A DNA stretch of 64,000 nucleotides, from the NCBI GenBank assembly GCA_050084985.1, contig JBITNC010000001.1:47988001-48052000 (forward strand). The letters run 5' to 3'. The position numbers and the translations under genes were made by a program. The notes under the pieces are model-generated. The model was given only the letters and a program-made list of their open reading frames with translations. It was not told the DNA's origin and searched no databases. The stretch comes from Nageia nagi (lineage: Eukaryota; Pinophyta). Shown here piece by piece: positions 23,460-34,722 of the stretch (positions are counted from its first letter, which is position 1; the number at the start of each line of letters is the position of its first letter).

Positions 23460-24365
23460 TGTTAACACATAAAAATGAATTTATGTTTTTAAATCAATAA
23501 AATTAATGAAAAACATGCTTGGTCTAAATATATGTCTTGAATGTCTTAATGTGATAATATCAATGTTTGTCTTGAATGTGAATTTTATAATGATTATCTT
23601 GAATATTGCATGATTTATCTTGTTTATTGGTGTGGTTATCTTTAATGTTGTGAATTAGCCTTGTTTATGTAGATGCATGCCGACCCATGGGTTGTATTAT
23701 CTATTATTAATATAAATAAGGGATCTAATAGTAAGTCCAGGATATCAAGGATACACATGATCCTGCATATGGTCTTGATAATGGCAATCATATTGTAAGG
23801 TGTCTCTTGACACCGCCTATCAAGATGGATTTTATGTATCCCCTTCTTGCGAGCATTCTGAAGAATTGAGAGACTTATCTGAGTATCATACAACAATTAT
23901 CTTGAGATTTAAGTGGAGGTACAGACTCATTGGAGATGGATCATAGCCTATCAAAGGCCATTGGTGCTCCTCTATGGACAAATACAAACCACCGATGTTC
24001 CTATCCAATACAAAAAACACCACCTACGACCTTCTTCTATGACTTTTTAGTTTCATGATTTCAGGTGTGGACAATGTTGGATCCCAGGACTTTGTTAATA
24101 GCTTCATTTTGAGCATGCTCTGTGAGGTGGGTACAAAACTTATATCTTGATAGGTGGTGTCATGCATATATCTGATATATTGTATAGTCAGAGTTTTGTA
24201 AATAATTTTGAGTTTATCATTTGTTAAAATACTTGTTCTATTTCTACAGTTGATTGTCTCTCATTATTTTGTATAAATTGCTATCCGTAGCTTGAATACA
24301 AATATATTGGGTTTGTAGATATTTACTTGCTTATTTATTTGCATGCTCAATTTTATTTGTAAACA
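23460..24365 (+). repeat. 5' LTR of element D
   Basis: 906 bp, starting TGTTAACACAT and ending TTGTAAACA. It pairs with 39758-40664 with few differences (roughly 95% by eye over the first half, not computed). CTTCC precedes it. A primer-binding site follows. Confidence 0.95.
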
Positions 24366-24367
24366 TT

Positions 24368-24383
24368 TGGTGAACCCGACATG
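24368..24383 (+). other. Primer-binding site of element D
   Basis: TGGTGAACCCGACATG begins two bases after the LTR end. Element B has a closely similar site, TTTGGTGAACCCAAAATTC, next to its 5' LTR. The tRNA was not identified. Confidence 0.75.
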
Positions 24384-24387
24384 AAAC

Positions 24388-25613
24388 ATGCTTGCTAATT
24401 CAAAAATGGACAAAGATATAGATGTATTTTTAGATTATTCTTCATTAGTTCAATCATCACCTAAGAGGAAAAGAAAAACATGGAAAGGAACAGAGCCAAC
24501 TAGGAAAAGTGCTAGACTAAACAAAGAGAGTGCTCCTTGGATTATCAAAGATAAACTTTCAGATGAGGAATCCTATCATGGTGATTCCTAAGACAATGAT
24601 AGTTTTGATGGTGAAACCCTAGAAAATATTAGCCAAATGTTCAAAAAGGATTTGTCCAGAACCATGTACCGACCTAATAGATTCAACAACTAGAACCTTA
24701 CCAAAGAAAAACTTAGGTTAGTGCAATAGTTTATGAAAGATTTTGGGATGTTCTACAAATTTGCTATAGGCACTAGCACAACATACTCTTTCCACTACCT
24801 ATGGAAATTCAAAAATACAAACAATCTCACATCAATCATTAGAGCATCTTTTATCAAACCAATTTTGACTATTATAGAAGATCATGAGAAATTTTATGTT
24901 CCATGCTTTAACCAACGAATTTCCACTCCTAAGGATATTAAATCAAATATTTGTATATCTCTAAACCTTATTGAATATTTTAGAAATCATGAGATAACAA
25001 TACAGGAAGAAGTGAACAATGAGTATTCAGATGAGGAGGAAGTGGTACATTTTGATGAAGAATTAGATGATGAGTCAGAGACAAAGCTTGAAATGGACCC
25101 TATAGCATAGAGACTGGTTGATGCTTACCCCTATTGGTCAGATCAAGAAAAAGAGATTAAAGAAGCAAAAATAAGAAGGGTTATCAGCATAAGATCTTAT
25201 CACAAATTGCAATCATGCATAAAAGAGATCATCATAAGAGAATTAGAGATGCAGCTAGTACAAGAATGGAGGGAACAAAATTTAAGATTCACCCTAAGAC
25301 CATAAAACCATGAGAAAGAGAAAGTGAAAGAAGGGTGTAAAAATCTAGAAGAGAAGTCAGATCAGGATGACACAGGTAAACAGAGGCAAATAGAGATAGT
25401 AGAACAAAGAATGGCATAGCTTCAAGCAATGGCTGAGCAGCTCAAAAACCTAACATTGTTACATGACAAAAAAGTAAATAAATATTTAATAGAAAATCAT
25501 CCTCTTTGCACAAGAATTAGAAGAAGAACATGGGAAGGTGAAGACATCAAATTCAGCAAGTATGATGGTATAAGTGATCCGAGGATGCACATCATGATTT
25601 TCAAGGAGGTAGC
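24388..25613 (+). pseudogene. gag of element D, N-terminal part before insertion F
   Basis: One frame is kept throughout with only point stops. It starts MLANSKMDKDIDVF, has a basic patch (SPKRKRKTWKG), a charged acidic stretch (about 25020-25090), a coiled region (EQRMA, QAMAEQLKNL) and the capsid entry IKFSKYDGISDPRMHI. The coding sequence is cut by element F after KEVA (codon within the GTAGC target). It continues at 34723 in the same frame, since F plus one duplication is 9,114 bases, a multiple of three. Stops in gag as a whole are overwhelmingly TAG. Confidence 0.82.
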
Positions 25614-27479
25614 TATTGGACTTCGAGTGACACTGAGAGGGGGGGGGTGAATCAGTAAAAAAAATAATCAATTTAACCTTCTAAAATAAAGATAGATTAA
25701 AAGCTAGAGAAAATTGAGCAAGCACACCAATTACATCACACAACACCAGATATAACGAGGTTCACCAGATTGGCTACATCCCTGAAAATGACTGCTTGGA
25801 CTCCAATCCAAATCTAGTCATTAAAGAAAGCTTACAGATTCACAGCACCAACTGTGAAGGGTAGCACCAACTACCACTTTAAAAATAGTAGCACCTACTG
25901 CTTGGAACACCAATTCTAGCTCTCAAGCACCCACTTGATACAACATTCAAAAAGAAGAAAAGAATACAGTTCTAGAAGACCCTCAATGATCTAGCTCTAA
26001 TGCTCATATTTGATCTCTGCACACAACTCCAAAGTAACATAGTTAAACAATCACTATATTATCTACATATTTGTTTGCTCACTTCACCTCCACCTGATAC
26101 TCCCCTCTTCCACACTATAACATCCACTCTACCACTCCACTACACTCCTCACCCATTTTCACTCTATCTACAATACCCTCTTCACATACCGTTACACCTC
26201 AAGAAAAACCCCCTAGAAACTATTCCTCTCATGACACGTTATCAAAAACAAACTGAAAAGGAATCTTTATTTGTAACTACTCCTACACTAAGAGAGTTCA
26301 CTGTCTGAGACTGTAACTGATGAATGCTCCTATTGCCTAAATAGAGTTGTTCATACAAGTATAGCTCTTTCTCCATTGATTTTAGAGATTTGATAGTATT
26401 TGATTATTTCTTATAATCCTGGACTCTTTTCTTCTTCATAATGGTAGTTTTGGGTTTCTCTTTTTTTTGTCTAACCTTAGTTCTGGAGTCTCTTTCTATA
26501 GCCTAGAGATTTACTAGCTTACCGGATGTTTATTGAATACACCATGATGTCATCATCTTCAGACTCTGGAAGAGAGTTCCAAGGTATCTATGCGGCCTTC
26601 CAGACTTTTCAACACCAACTGCTAACGTCATCTTCTCTGGACTCTGAAAGTAGAGTAAAACACTTTCTACGATGTCTGTGCTGATGTCATTTCCAAAAAA
26701 AAGAAAAATCACACATGCTCAATAGACTGTGATTTGACTTCTCGTTGTCCTTGTCGCTTCTGAGATATTCTATTTACTGGCTCTAGCTATTTGATCTTTC
26801 TTTGCTATTCTCATCTCTACATTTTGGAATGTGTTACTCACTGGCTTTGGTTATTTGATCACTCCTTGCTAACCTCATCATCTTCGGGACCTAGTTTTGG
26901 GTTAAGGCCCGAAATCATTGACATCATCTCTTCTGGAATGCTTTATTTAATCACCCTAGCTTTTCAATTCTCCTTGCTAACTTCATCACTTTTGGAACCC
27001 GATCTGGAATGCTTTATTTACTAACCTCGACTTTTCAATTCTCCTTGCTAACTTCATCACTTTTAGAACCCAGTCCAGAATGCTTTATTTACTAACCCTG
27101 GCTTTTCAATTCTCCTTGCTAACTTCATCACTTCTGGAACTCGGTCTGGAATGCTTTATTTACTAACCCCAACTTTTCAATTCTCCTTGCTAACTTCATC
27201 ACTTCTGGAACCCAATCTGGAACACTTTATTTACTAACCCTAGCTTTTCAATTCTCCTTGCTGACTTCATCACTTTTGGAACCTGATCTAGAATGCTTTA
27301 TTTACTAACCTTGGCTTTTCAATTCTCCTTGCTGACTTCATCACTTCTGGAACCCAATTTGAAATGCTTTATTTACTAACCCTAGCTTTTCAATTCTCCT
27401 TGCTGACTTCATCACTTCCGAAACTTGATCTTTACCAAAACCATGTGTTGATAATAATGATAATCACACATGCTCAACA
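25614..27479 (-). repeat. 3' LTR of element F
   Basis: 1,866 bp. On the minus strand it starts TGTTGAGCATGTGTGA. Its other end reads TATTGGACTTC on the plus strand, against TGGTGGACTTC in the 5' copy, so two bases next to the terminal T have changed. The perfect GTAGC duplication fixes the boundary. It contains the 71-bp tandem array and G and T runs. Confidence 0.93.
26968..27464 (-). repeat. 71-bp tandem repeats (7 units) in F 3' LTR
   Basis: Units begin TTCTCCTTGCT on the plus strand at 26968, 27039, 27110, 27181, 27252, 27323 and 27394, exactly 71 bases apart. Each carries CTTCATCACTT, a GGAAC motif and TGCTTTATTTACTAACC. A more diverged unit precedes them. In the element's orientation the array lies near the start of U3, where enhancer repeats are expected. 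Confidence 0.95.
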
Positions 27480-27497
27480 ATCTCCCCCTTTGGAATT
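27480..27497 (-). other. Polypurine tract of element F
   Basis: The minus strand reads ATTCCAAAGGGGGAGAT directly before the 3' LTR start TGTTGAG. Additional GGGGGA-type tracts occur upstream on the minus strand (about 27543-27550, 27581-27588, 27677-27684). Confidence 0.85.
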
Positions 27498-27706
27498 ATT
27501 GGCAACACCACTTGATCAAACACCAGCATTGGGACTTTTCTTTCCCCCTTTTTCAACAATAACAAAGGGCATTTACAGACTCCCCCTGAGTCCATACATG
27601 ACATTCTTAGGAAATCAGTAGTATGTATACAAAAATAAGATACACAGAAGAAATATAGGAAGGAAAAAATAAACACTCCCCCTGAGAATGTGACGTCCAA
27701 AACTAG
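27498..27706. other. Non-coding stretch of F between RNase H and the polypurine tract, with extra polypurine-like runs
   Basis: Three further CCCCCT or CCCCC runs on the plus strand (GGGGGA-like on the element strand) lie between the end of pol at 27707 and the 3' LTR. No gene is seen. Confidence 0.7.
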
Positions 27707-29230
27707 CTAATGCTTGGGAAGGACAACAACTCCTAGCTTGTTTCGAAGATATTCGAAGATGTCTTTGGGCAAAGGCTTTGTAAAGATGTCTGCTACTTGC
27801 TCTATGGTTGGAACAAAATCCAACTGTACTTCTCCTTTCGCCACTCTTTCTTTTAGAAAGTGATATCTGATTGCAATATGCTTTGTTCGTGAGTGCATAA
27901 TAGGATTTTTTGATATATTGATAGCACTTGTGTTATCATAAAGAATTGATATGGGATCGTTAATCTGTATACCAAAATCTTTTACCATCTGCTTCATCCA
28001 TAGAATCTATGTGCAGTAAGAGGTTACTGCTATATACTCTACTTCTGCTATAGATAGGGATACTGAGTCTTGCTTTTTACTATGCCAACCAACAAGATTA
28101 TTACCCAAATAAAATGCTCCTCCACTGGTGCTCTTCCTATCATCCATGCATCCTGCCCAGTTTGCATCTGAAAAGGCAACAAGTGTAAAGTCCTTTCCTC
28201 TAGGATACCATAAACCATATTCTACTGTACCTTTGAGATATCTGAATATTCTCTTTACTGCAGTAACATGTGTTTCTTTGGGATTTGCTTGAAATCTAGC
28301 AACCATACATACTGCTTGAAGAATATCCAATCTAGTAGCTATCAAATATAATAAACTTCCAATCATTGACCTGTATTGTGTTTGATATACTGTTGGTGCT
28401 TTATCATCCTTACTTAATTTGTAGCCTGTTGTCATAGGGGTGCTCACAGGTTTACAGTCTTCCATGGTAAACTTCTTCAGCATCTCCTTAACATACTTGG
28501 TTTGAGAAATGAACATGCCATTCTTCAACTGATTGATTTGTAAGCTGAGAAAAAATGCAAGATCACCTATCATAGACATCTCAAATTCTATTTGCATGTT
28601 GTCAGCAAGATTTTTACATAGCTCATTCTTGCTTCCTCCAAAAATTATATCATCTACATAGACAACAATAATTAGCTAATTTTCCTTTTCTGATTTAATG
28701 TATAAATTGCTATCCACCATTCCTTTTCTAAAGCCTTACTGCTGAAGATATGTATCAAGTCTGGAGTACCATGCTCAAGGTGCCTGTTTTAAACCATACA
28801 GAGCCTTCTTTAGTTTGCATACCAGATTAGGATTCTCTCCCAATTGGAAACCATCTGGCTATTCAATATAGACTTCTTCCTTAATTTTGCCATTTAGAAA
28901 GGCTGATTTTACATCCATTTGATAAACTTTAAAGTCTTTATACACTGCAAAAGCTAAAAACATGCGAATAGCTTCTAATCTGGCCACAGGTGCAAAAGTT
29001 TCTTCAAAATCAATTCCTTCAACTTGAGCATATCCCTTGTAGACAAGTATAGCTTTATTTCGAACCACTATCCCATCTTCATTCAACTTATTACGAAAAA
29101 TCCACTTTGTGCCAATCACATTTTTGTTGGCTGGTCTAGGAACGAGTTCCCATGTTTCATTCTTTTCAATTTGAGTGAGTTCTTCCTCCATTGCTTTCAT
29201 CCAGCTTTCATCTTGGCTAGCTTTTGAGAC
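27707..29230 (-). pseudogene. Reverse transcriptase and RNase H of element F (copia type)
   Basis: The RT starts with [20 protein letters not shown] and shows [48 protein letters not shown] and the active site YVDDIIFGG (near 28655), with YVDD intact. RNase H shows FSDANWAGCMDDRKSTSGGA and SIAEVEYIAVTSYCT, then IHMR-type motif MHSRTKHIAIRYHFL, ending in FTKPLPKD and a stop at 27707. In-frame TAG and TAA codons occur, for example after EVYIE and after TSYCT. The frame differs by one from the integrase upstream, so a small indel lies near 29245. Confidence 0.92.
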
Positions 29231-29241
29231 ATTTTTAGGCT

Positions 29242-30520
29242 CTATATTGGATAGGAGAGAATAGGTGCGTGAAACCCTCTACGAGTTTGGATTCCTGTAT
29301 GAAACTCACCGATGATTTGCTCTTGTGGATGATCCTTGTGCCATCTTTTTGATGGAGTTTTTGAATTTTCATCTTCTTCCGCCTCATTTTCTGAAGCACT
29401 TTTTGGGTTACTTGGCAAATTTGAATCTTCTGGTTTCTTTACTTGTGATTGCTGTATAGGAGGCTTAGATTTGTTTTTATTCTTTTTGTCTTCTTCAATT
29501 GAATCTTGATAGGTAGGAAGATCATCATCATCATTTCTCTTGGGAAGATCTCTTTGCTCATCAACACGAACATCAGCACTATCAACGATTGTTTTTGTCC
29601 TTTTATTGTAACACCTGTATGCTTTGCTCTTCGAAGAGTAACCAAGAAAGATACCTTCATCAGATCTATCCTCAAACTTTCCTAAATTTTCTTCTATTCT
29701 CTTGATATAGCATTTACTGCCAAAGATCTTGAAGTGCCTCACTATAGCTCTTCTTCCAAACCATAATTCATATGATGTTCTATCCTCATGTGGTTGCATC
29801 ATACATCTATTTTGAATATGCACTGTAGTATGCACTACTTCTTTCCAGAACCTATTAGCAACCTTGCTTTTTATCAGCATGGTTTGAGCCATTTCTTGTA
29901 CTGCTCTATTTTTTCTTTCAACTACTCCATTTTGTTGTGGAGTTCTTACTGCAGAGAATTGTCTTTTAATTCCGTGTTGTATGCAAAACTTAGAAAACTC
30001 ATCAGAAGTGAACTCACCTCCTCTGTCTGAGCAAAGACATTTAATTCTCCTCTCTATTTGATTTCCTACTTGATTTTTAAATGCTTTGAACATTTCAAAA
30101 TCTTTAGATTTATGTTTCAAAAATTGCACCCAAGTCATTCTTGAATAATCATCTATGAATAGAATAAAATACTTATCTCCATTGACGCTTTGTGTTCTCA
30201 TTTGTCCGCATAGGTTGGTGTGTATGATTTCCAATGGTCTGCTTGTGTGATATTCTTTCACTTTGAACTTTGCCCAAGTTTGCTTTCCCCTTTGGCATGA
30301 ATCACAAATATCATTTGCTGGTTTGCTGATACTGGGCATATCTCTTACTACTCTTTTTGAGCAAATGTTCATCAAGTTTTTAAAATAGATGTGTCCCAAT
30401 CTCTTATGCCATAGCCAATCATCACTCTTCTTGCCTAGAAGACATGATCCCTCTAAAATATCTGATAAGGTGTATAAATTACCATAGGTTCTTGTACCAA
30501 CTGCTACAAGTCTACCATTA
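29242..30520 (-). pseudogene. Integrase of element F (copia type)
   Basis: The zinc-binding part has WHKRLGH and CDSCQRGKQ (H-H-C-C complete). The catalytic core shows EIIHTNLCGQMRT, where Asn stands in place of the first catalytic Asp, then CLCSDRGGEFTSDEF with the second Asp and TPQQNGVVERKNR with the Glu. GRRAIVRHFKIFGSKCY and EGIFLGYSSKSKAYR belong to the C-terminal region, followed by a charged linker rich in Lys, Asp and Ser. A 385-codon frame (30399-29242) is open. The Asp to Asn change should inactivate strand transfer. Confidence 0.92.
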
Positions 30521-30900
30521 TTTGCCCTTCAGATCTCACAGCCATGCTTTTTGAAAATTACATCATGTCCTTTATCACATATTTGACTGACGCTCAACAA
30601 ATTATGCTTCAGTCCCACAACAAATAATACCTCTTTAGATCTGATGTTGCCGTCATTTATTTTGACTGTTCCTTTGCTGATAATCTGTGCGCCATCATTG
30701 TTTCCAAATCTTACTGACCCACCTTCATATTCCTGTAGTTTTTGAAATTTCTTCTTATCACCTATCATGTGACTTGAGCATCTACTGTCTAATATCCATG
30801 GTGATGATTTGTCTTGAGATTTTAATGCTGTTTGAATGATTAAAGACTCATTATCCTCTCTGAGTTTCTCCTTTTCTTTCCAGACTTATTTTACTTTTAT
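30521..30900 (-). pseudogene. Protease of element F
   Basis: SPWILDSRCSSHMIGDKKKF (near 30800-30755) is the copia retropepsin motif with Arg in place of Gly in D-S-G. Downstream VRFGNNDGAQIISKGTV and VLFVVGLKHNLLSVSQIC are typical. The Gly to Arg change matches the same substitution in element C's protease and predicts an inactive enzyme. Confidence 0.88.
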
Positions 30901-32702
30901 TTCAGCTTCTTGTTTTTTATTATACTTTTCTTCTTCCTGTGGATGACTTCTCTAAAACTGTTTATTCTATCTTATGGAAGGAAATTGTCTCGGTGGAAAG
31001 AACCTCATGCCATGATTATTTCTGTAGAATCTGGCAATGTGTCCATATTCATGACAGTTGTAACACTCAACTGGATACTCCATTAGTGGGCCGAATGCAT
31101 TCCTAGTAACAAAGGTTCTTGGAGTGATATTATACTTACATTCAGAAATTTTGTGTCCATACACATTGCATTTGAAATAGTATCCATTGAAGGGATGGAT
31201 GTAGCTATTATATTGCTGAGTACTTCTTAGTCCTGCATAGGGTCTTCTTTTGGAATGCACTTGAGTGAAGCCATCATCCTCCAGTCCTGAGCTATCTTCC
31301 TTCTTCTTGGTTTCTTTTATGTTTTCCCTTTTTATGTCATTGGAAGATTGTCCTTGTTCATATCCTAGACCAGATTTATTAGAAAACATTCTTTGACTGT
31401 TAATGATTTCGCTGAGTTTAGTCAACCTTCCTTCTAGATATTCAAAAGAGCTGATTTTCTTGGTGACTTCCTCTAGTTGCATACGTAGCCCAGTTATTTC
31501 TTCTTCAAGCTTACTGCAATTTTTAAATTTCATAAGAAGCTATTCCTCCAAACTCTCATTTATCCTCTTAGATTCTTCCACTTCTATTTTTAAGTTTTCT
31601 ATAATATTACTTGCATCATCAAACCTTTTTGAGAGTTTCTTATTTTTCTTTATTTCTTTATCCAGTTCATTTAATGCTGTTATTAGTTCTTCTTCAAGAT
31701 CAATCTCAATCTCACAGTCATTTTCTTCATATATCTCTTCTTTTTTATGTTCTTGGTCATTTTGATTATCTTCATTCAGTTTCTCTTCAAATGCCATAAA
31801 CAATGCTCCATTGTATTCTTTTTCTGATTCATTACTGGAATCATCATCAGTGGAGCCTTCATTTCTAGATATGAAGCTCTGTCTATTTGACCTTCTATTT
31901 CGAGCATGAGATTTCATTTTGTGTTTTTCTCAAAATATGATTCTTGATCATCTTTATCATTTTTTCTATATGGACATTTTGAAATGAAATGACCAATACC
32001 ACCATAGTTAAAACATTTAAATGGTAGCTTGCCTTTATATTTACCTTTTCCCCTTTTTAGCTTTCTAACAAAATTTGCTTCTACTCCATTAGATTGTTCC
32101 TCATTGTCAGAATCTATTTTGGCTTTGGTACTATTATTGGCTTTAAACCCTGCTTCCTTTTCTGAATGTTTTGCTTTTTTGATCCTCATTTCATAAGCAG
32201 TCAGTGATCCATGCATTTCATCCATGCTGAAAGTTTTCAAATTTTTTGCTTCTTCAATAGCAGACACCTTTGAATCAAAGCGAGATGTGAGAGATCATAG
32301 TACCTTTTTCACGATGACATGATCTTCAATTTCTTCCCTAAGACCTCTGATTCCATTAGTAATTTCATTTACTCTCAACATGTATGCTTCAATGGTTTCA
32401 TCTTCATTCATCTTTAGAACTTCGAATTGAGCTCTATGAGTTTGGAGTTTTGCTTCTTTGACTTTATCATCTCCTTCATGAATGCTCTTCAACTTATTCC
32501 ATATTTCTTTTGTAGATTTGCATGCCATAACTTTCACCAGTTCACTATCCACAAGACCACACATTAGAGAATTTCTTGCTTTTGCATCACATGCAAATGC
32601 CTTTCTTTCTGCTTCATCTGATGGACCTGTAGGGGGAGGAGTGTAACCCCTTTTAACAGCATCCCAAGTACCAAAACCCAATGCACTGAGATAAGTCTTC
32701 AT
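30901..32702 (-). pseudogene. gag of element F (Sirevirus-like)
   Basis: It starts at 32702 (MKTYLSALGFGTWDAV). The capsid region has TKEIWNKLKSIHEGDD, LQTHRAQFEVLKMNEDETI and AYMLRVNEI. The first zinc knuckle is CFNYGGIGHFISKCPY (C-x2-Y variant, near 32010). A one-base frame change near 31915 follows. The second part is acidic and coiled coil (ELITALNELDKEIKKNKKL; EEEITGLRMQLEEVTKKI), then two more knuckle-like segments CNVYGHKISEC and CYNCHEYGHIARF. One TGA and one TAG break the frame. It would form the virus-like particle. Confidence 0.88.
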
Positions 32703-32830
32703 TCAAATTTTCTAGAAAGCATAATTGGTTCCATCAAAGAGAGGTGCCTTGTTAGATGAGAAACCTTCTCCGCTTGCTATAGTGCCACTACCAGGATCTC
32801 CTTAGCTATTATAGCCTAAGTAGGAACCTT

Positions 32831-32842
32831 GCTCTAATACCA
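32831..32842 (-). other. Primer-binding site of element F (initiator tRNA-Met type)
   Basis: The minus strand reads TGGTATTAGAGC two bases after the 5' LTR. It differs at one place (T for C) from TGGTATCAGAGC, the standard copia site complementary to the 3' end of tRNA-iMet. Confidence 0.9.
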
Positions 32843-32844
32843 AT

Positions 32845-34722
32845 TGGTGGACTTCAAGTGACACTGAGAGGGGGGGTGAATCAGTAAAAAAAATAATCAA
32901 TTTAACCTTCTAAAATAAAGATAGATTAAAAGCCAGAGAAAATTGAGCAAGCACACCAAGTACATCACACAACACCAGATATAACGAGGTTCACTAGATT
33001 GGCTACATCCCTGAAAATGACTGCTTGGACTCCAATCCAAATCCAGTCATTAAAGAAATCTTACAGATTCACAACACCAACTATGAAGGGTAGCACCAAC
33101 TACCACTTTAAAAATAGCAGCACCTACTGCTTGGAACACCAATTCCAGCTCTCAAGCACCCACTTGATACAACATTCAAAAAGGAGAAAAGAATACAGTT
33201 CTAGAAGACCCTCAATGATCTAGCTCTAATGCTCATATTTGATCTCTGTACATAGCTCCAAAGTAACACAGTTAAACAATCACTATATTATCTGCATATT
33301 CATTTGCTCACTTCACCTCCACCTGATACTCCCCTCTTCCACACTATAACATCCACTCTACCACTCCACTACACTCCTCGCCCGTCTTCACTCTATCTCC
33401 AATACCCTCTTCACATACCGTTACACCTCAAGAAAACCCCCCCTAGAAACTATTCCTCTCATGATGCATTATCAAAAACAAACTAAAAAGGAATCTTTAT
33501 TTGTAACTGCTTCTGCACTAAGAGAGTTCACTATCTGAGACTGCAACTGCTGTAACTGACAAATGCTCCTATTGCCTAAATAGAGTTATTCAGACAAGTA
33601 TAGCTCTTTCTCCACTGATTTCAGAGATTTGATAGTATCTAATTATTTCTTATAATCTTGGACTCTTTTCTTCTTCATAATGGTAGTTCTGAGTTTCTCT
33701 TTTTTTTTTTGTCTAGCTAGAGTTCCGAAGTCTCTTTCTATAGCCTAGAGATTTACTAGCTTATCGAATGTTTATTGAATACACCATGATGTCATCATCT
33801 TCAGACTCTGGAAGAGAGTTCCAAGGTATCTGCATGGCCTCCTAGACTTTTCAACACCAACTACTAATGTCATCTTCTCTGGACTTCGGAAGTAGAGTAA
33901 AATGCTTTCCGTGATGTCCATGCTGATGTCATTTCTAGAAAAAAGAAACAATCACACATGCTCAACAGACTGTGATTTGACTTCTCACTATCCTTGTCGC
34001 TTCTGAGATATTCTATTTACTAGCTCTAGCTATTTGATCTCTCTTTGCTATTCTCATCTCTACATTCTAGAATGTGTTACTCACTGGCTCTGATTATTTG
34101 ATCACTCCTTGCTAACCTCATCATCTCTGGGACCCAATTTTGGGTTAAGGCCCAAAATTGCTGACATCATCTCTTTCGGAACACTTTATTTACTCACCCC
34201 AGTTTTTCAATTCTCCTTGCTAACTTCATCACTTCTAGAACCTAGTCCAGAACACTTTATTTACTAACCCTAACTTTTCAATTCTCCTTGCTGACTTCAT
34301 CACTTTCGGAACCCAGTTTGAAATGCTTTATTTACTAACCCTGGCTTTTCAATTCTCCTTGCTAACTTCATCACTTCTGGAACCCAGTCTAGAATGCTTT
34401 ATTTACTATCCTTGACTTTTCAATTCTCCTTGCTGACTTCATCACTTCTGGAATCCAATCTGGAACACTTTATTTACTAACCCTAGCTTTTCAATTCTCC
34501 TTGCTAACTTCATCACTTCTGGAACCTAGTTCAAAATGCTTTATTTACTAACCCTAGCTTTTCAATTCTCCTTGCTAACTTCATCACTTTTGGAACCCAG
34601 TTTGGAATGCTTTATTTACTAACCCTAGCTTTTCAATTCTCCTTGCTGACTTCATCACTTCCAGAACCTGGTCTTTACCAAAACCACGTGTTGACAATAA
34701 TGACAATCACACATGCTCAACA
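32845..34722 (-). repeat. 5' LTR of element F
   Basis: 1,878 bp with canonical ends (TGTTGAG to TCCACCA on the minus strand). It is very similar to 25614-27479 (roughly 95% by eye in the right-hand 500 bp, not computed). It is followed on the right by GTAGC, the target duplication. Confidence 0.94.
34211..34707 (-). repeat. 71-bp tandem repeats (7 units) in F 5' LTR
   Basis: Units begin TTCTCCTTGCT at 34211, 34282, 34353, 34424, 34495, 34566 and 34637, again exactly 71 bases apart and the same number as in the 3' LTR. The array therefore existed before the last transposition. Confidence 0.95.

Larger units (their letters stand above)
25614..34722 (-). mobile_element. Element F: Sirevirus-like Ty1/copia retrotransposon, youngest insertion
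   Basis: 9,109 bp, minus strand, LTRs 25614-27479 and 32845-34722, perfect TSD GTAGC (25609-25613 and 34723-34727). Order: LTR, iMet-type primer-binding site, gag with zinc knuckle and coiled coil, protease, integrase, reverse transcriptase, RNase H, polypurine tract, LTR. Integrase before RT defines Ty1/copia. The gag knuckle CFNYGGIGHFISKCPY and long gag coiled coil are like those of Sireviruses. Coding damage is modest: a few stops and two frame changes (near 31915 and 29245). Confidence 0.95.

Noticed and set aside
26000-26308. Plus-strand frame in F 3' LTR (also in the 5' LTR at 33304-33486)
   Set aside because: It lies in LTR sequence, is not conserved in length between the two copies, and shows no domain.
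31403-31799. Plus-strand serine/leucine-rich frames
   Set aside because: They are shadows of the charged coiled-coil part of F gag on the other strand.
25628-34722. F boundary placed at TGACACTGAG
   Set aside because: This inner TG gives no target duplication. Moving the boundary to 25614 and 32845 aligns both LTR ends and yields the perfect GTAGC duplication.
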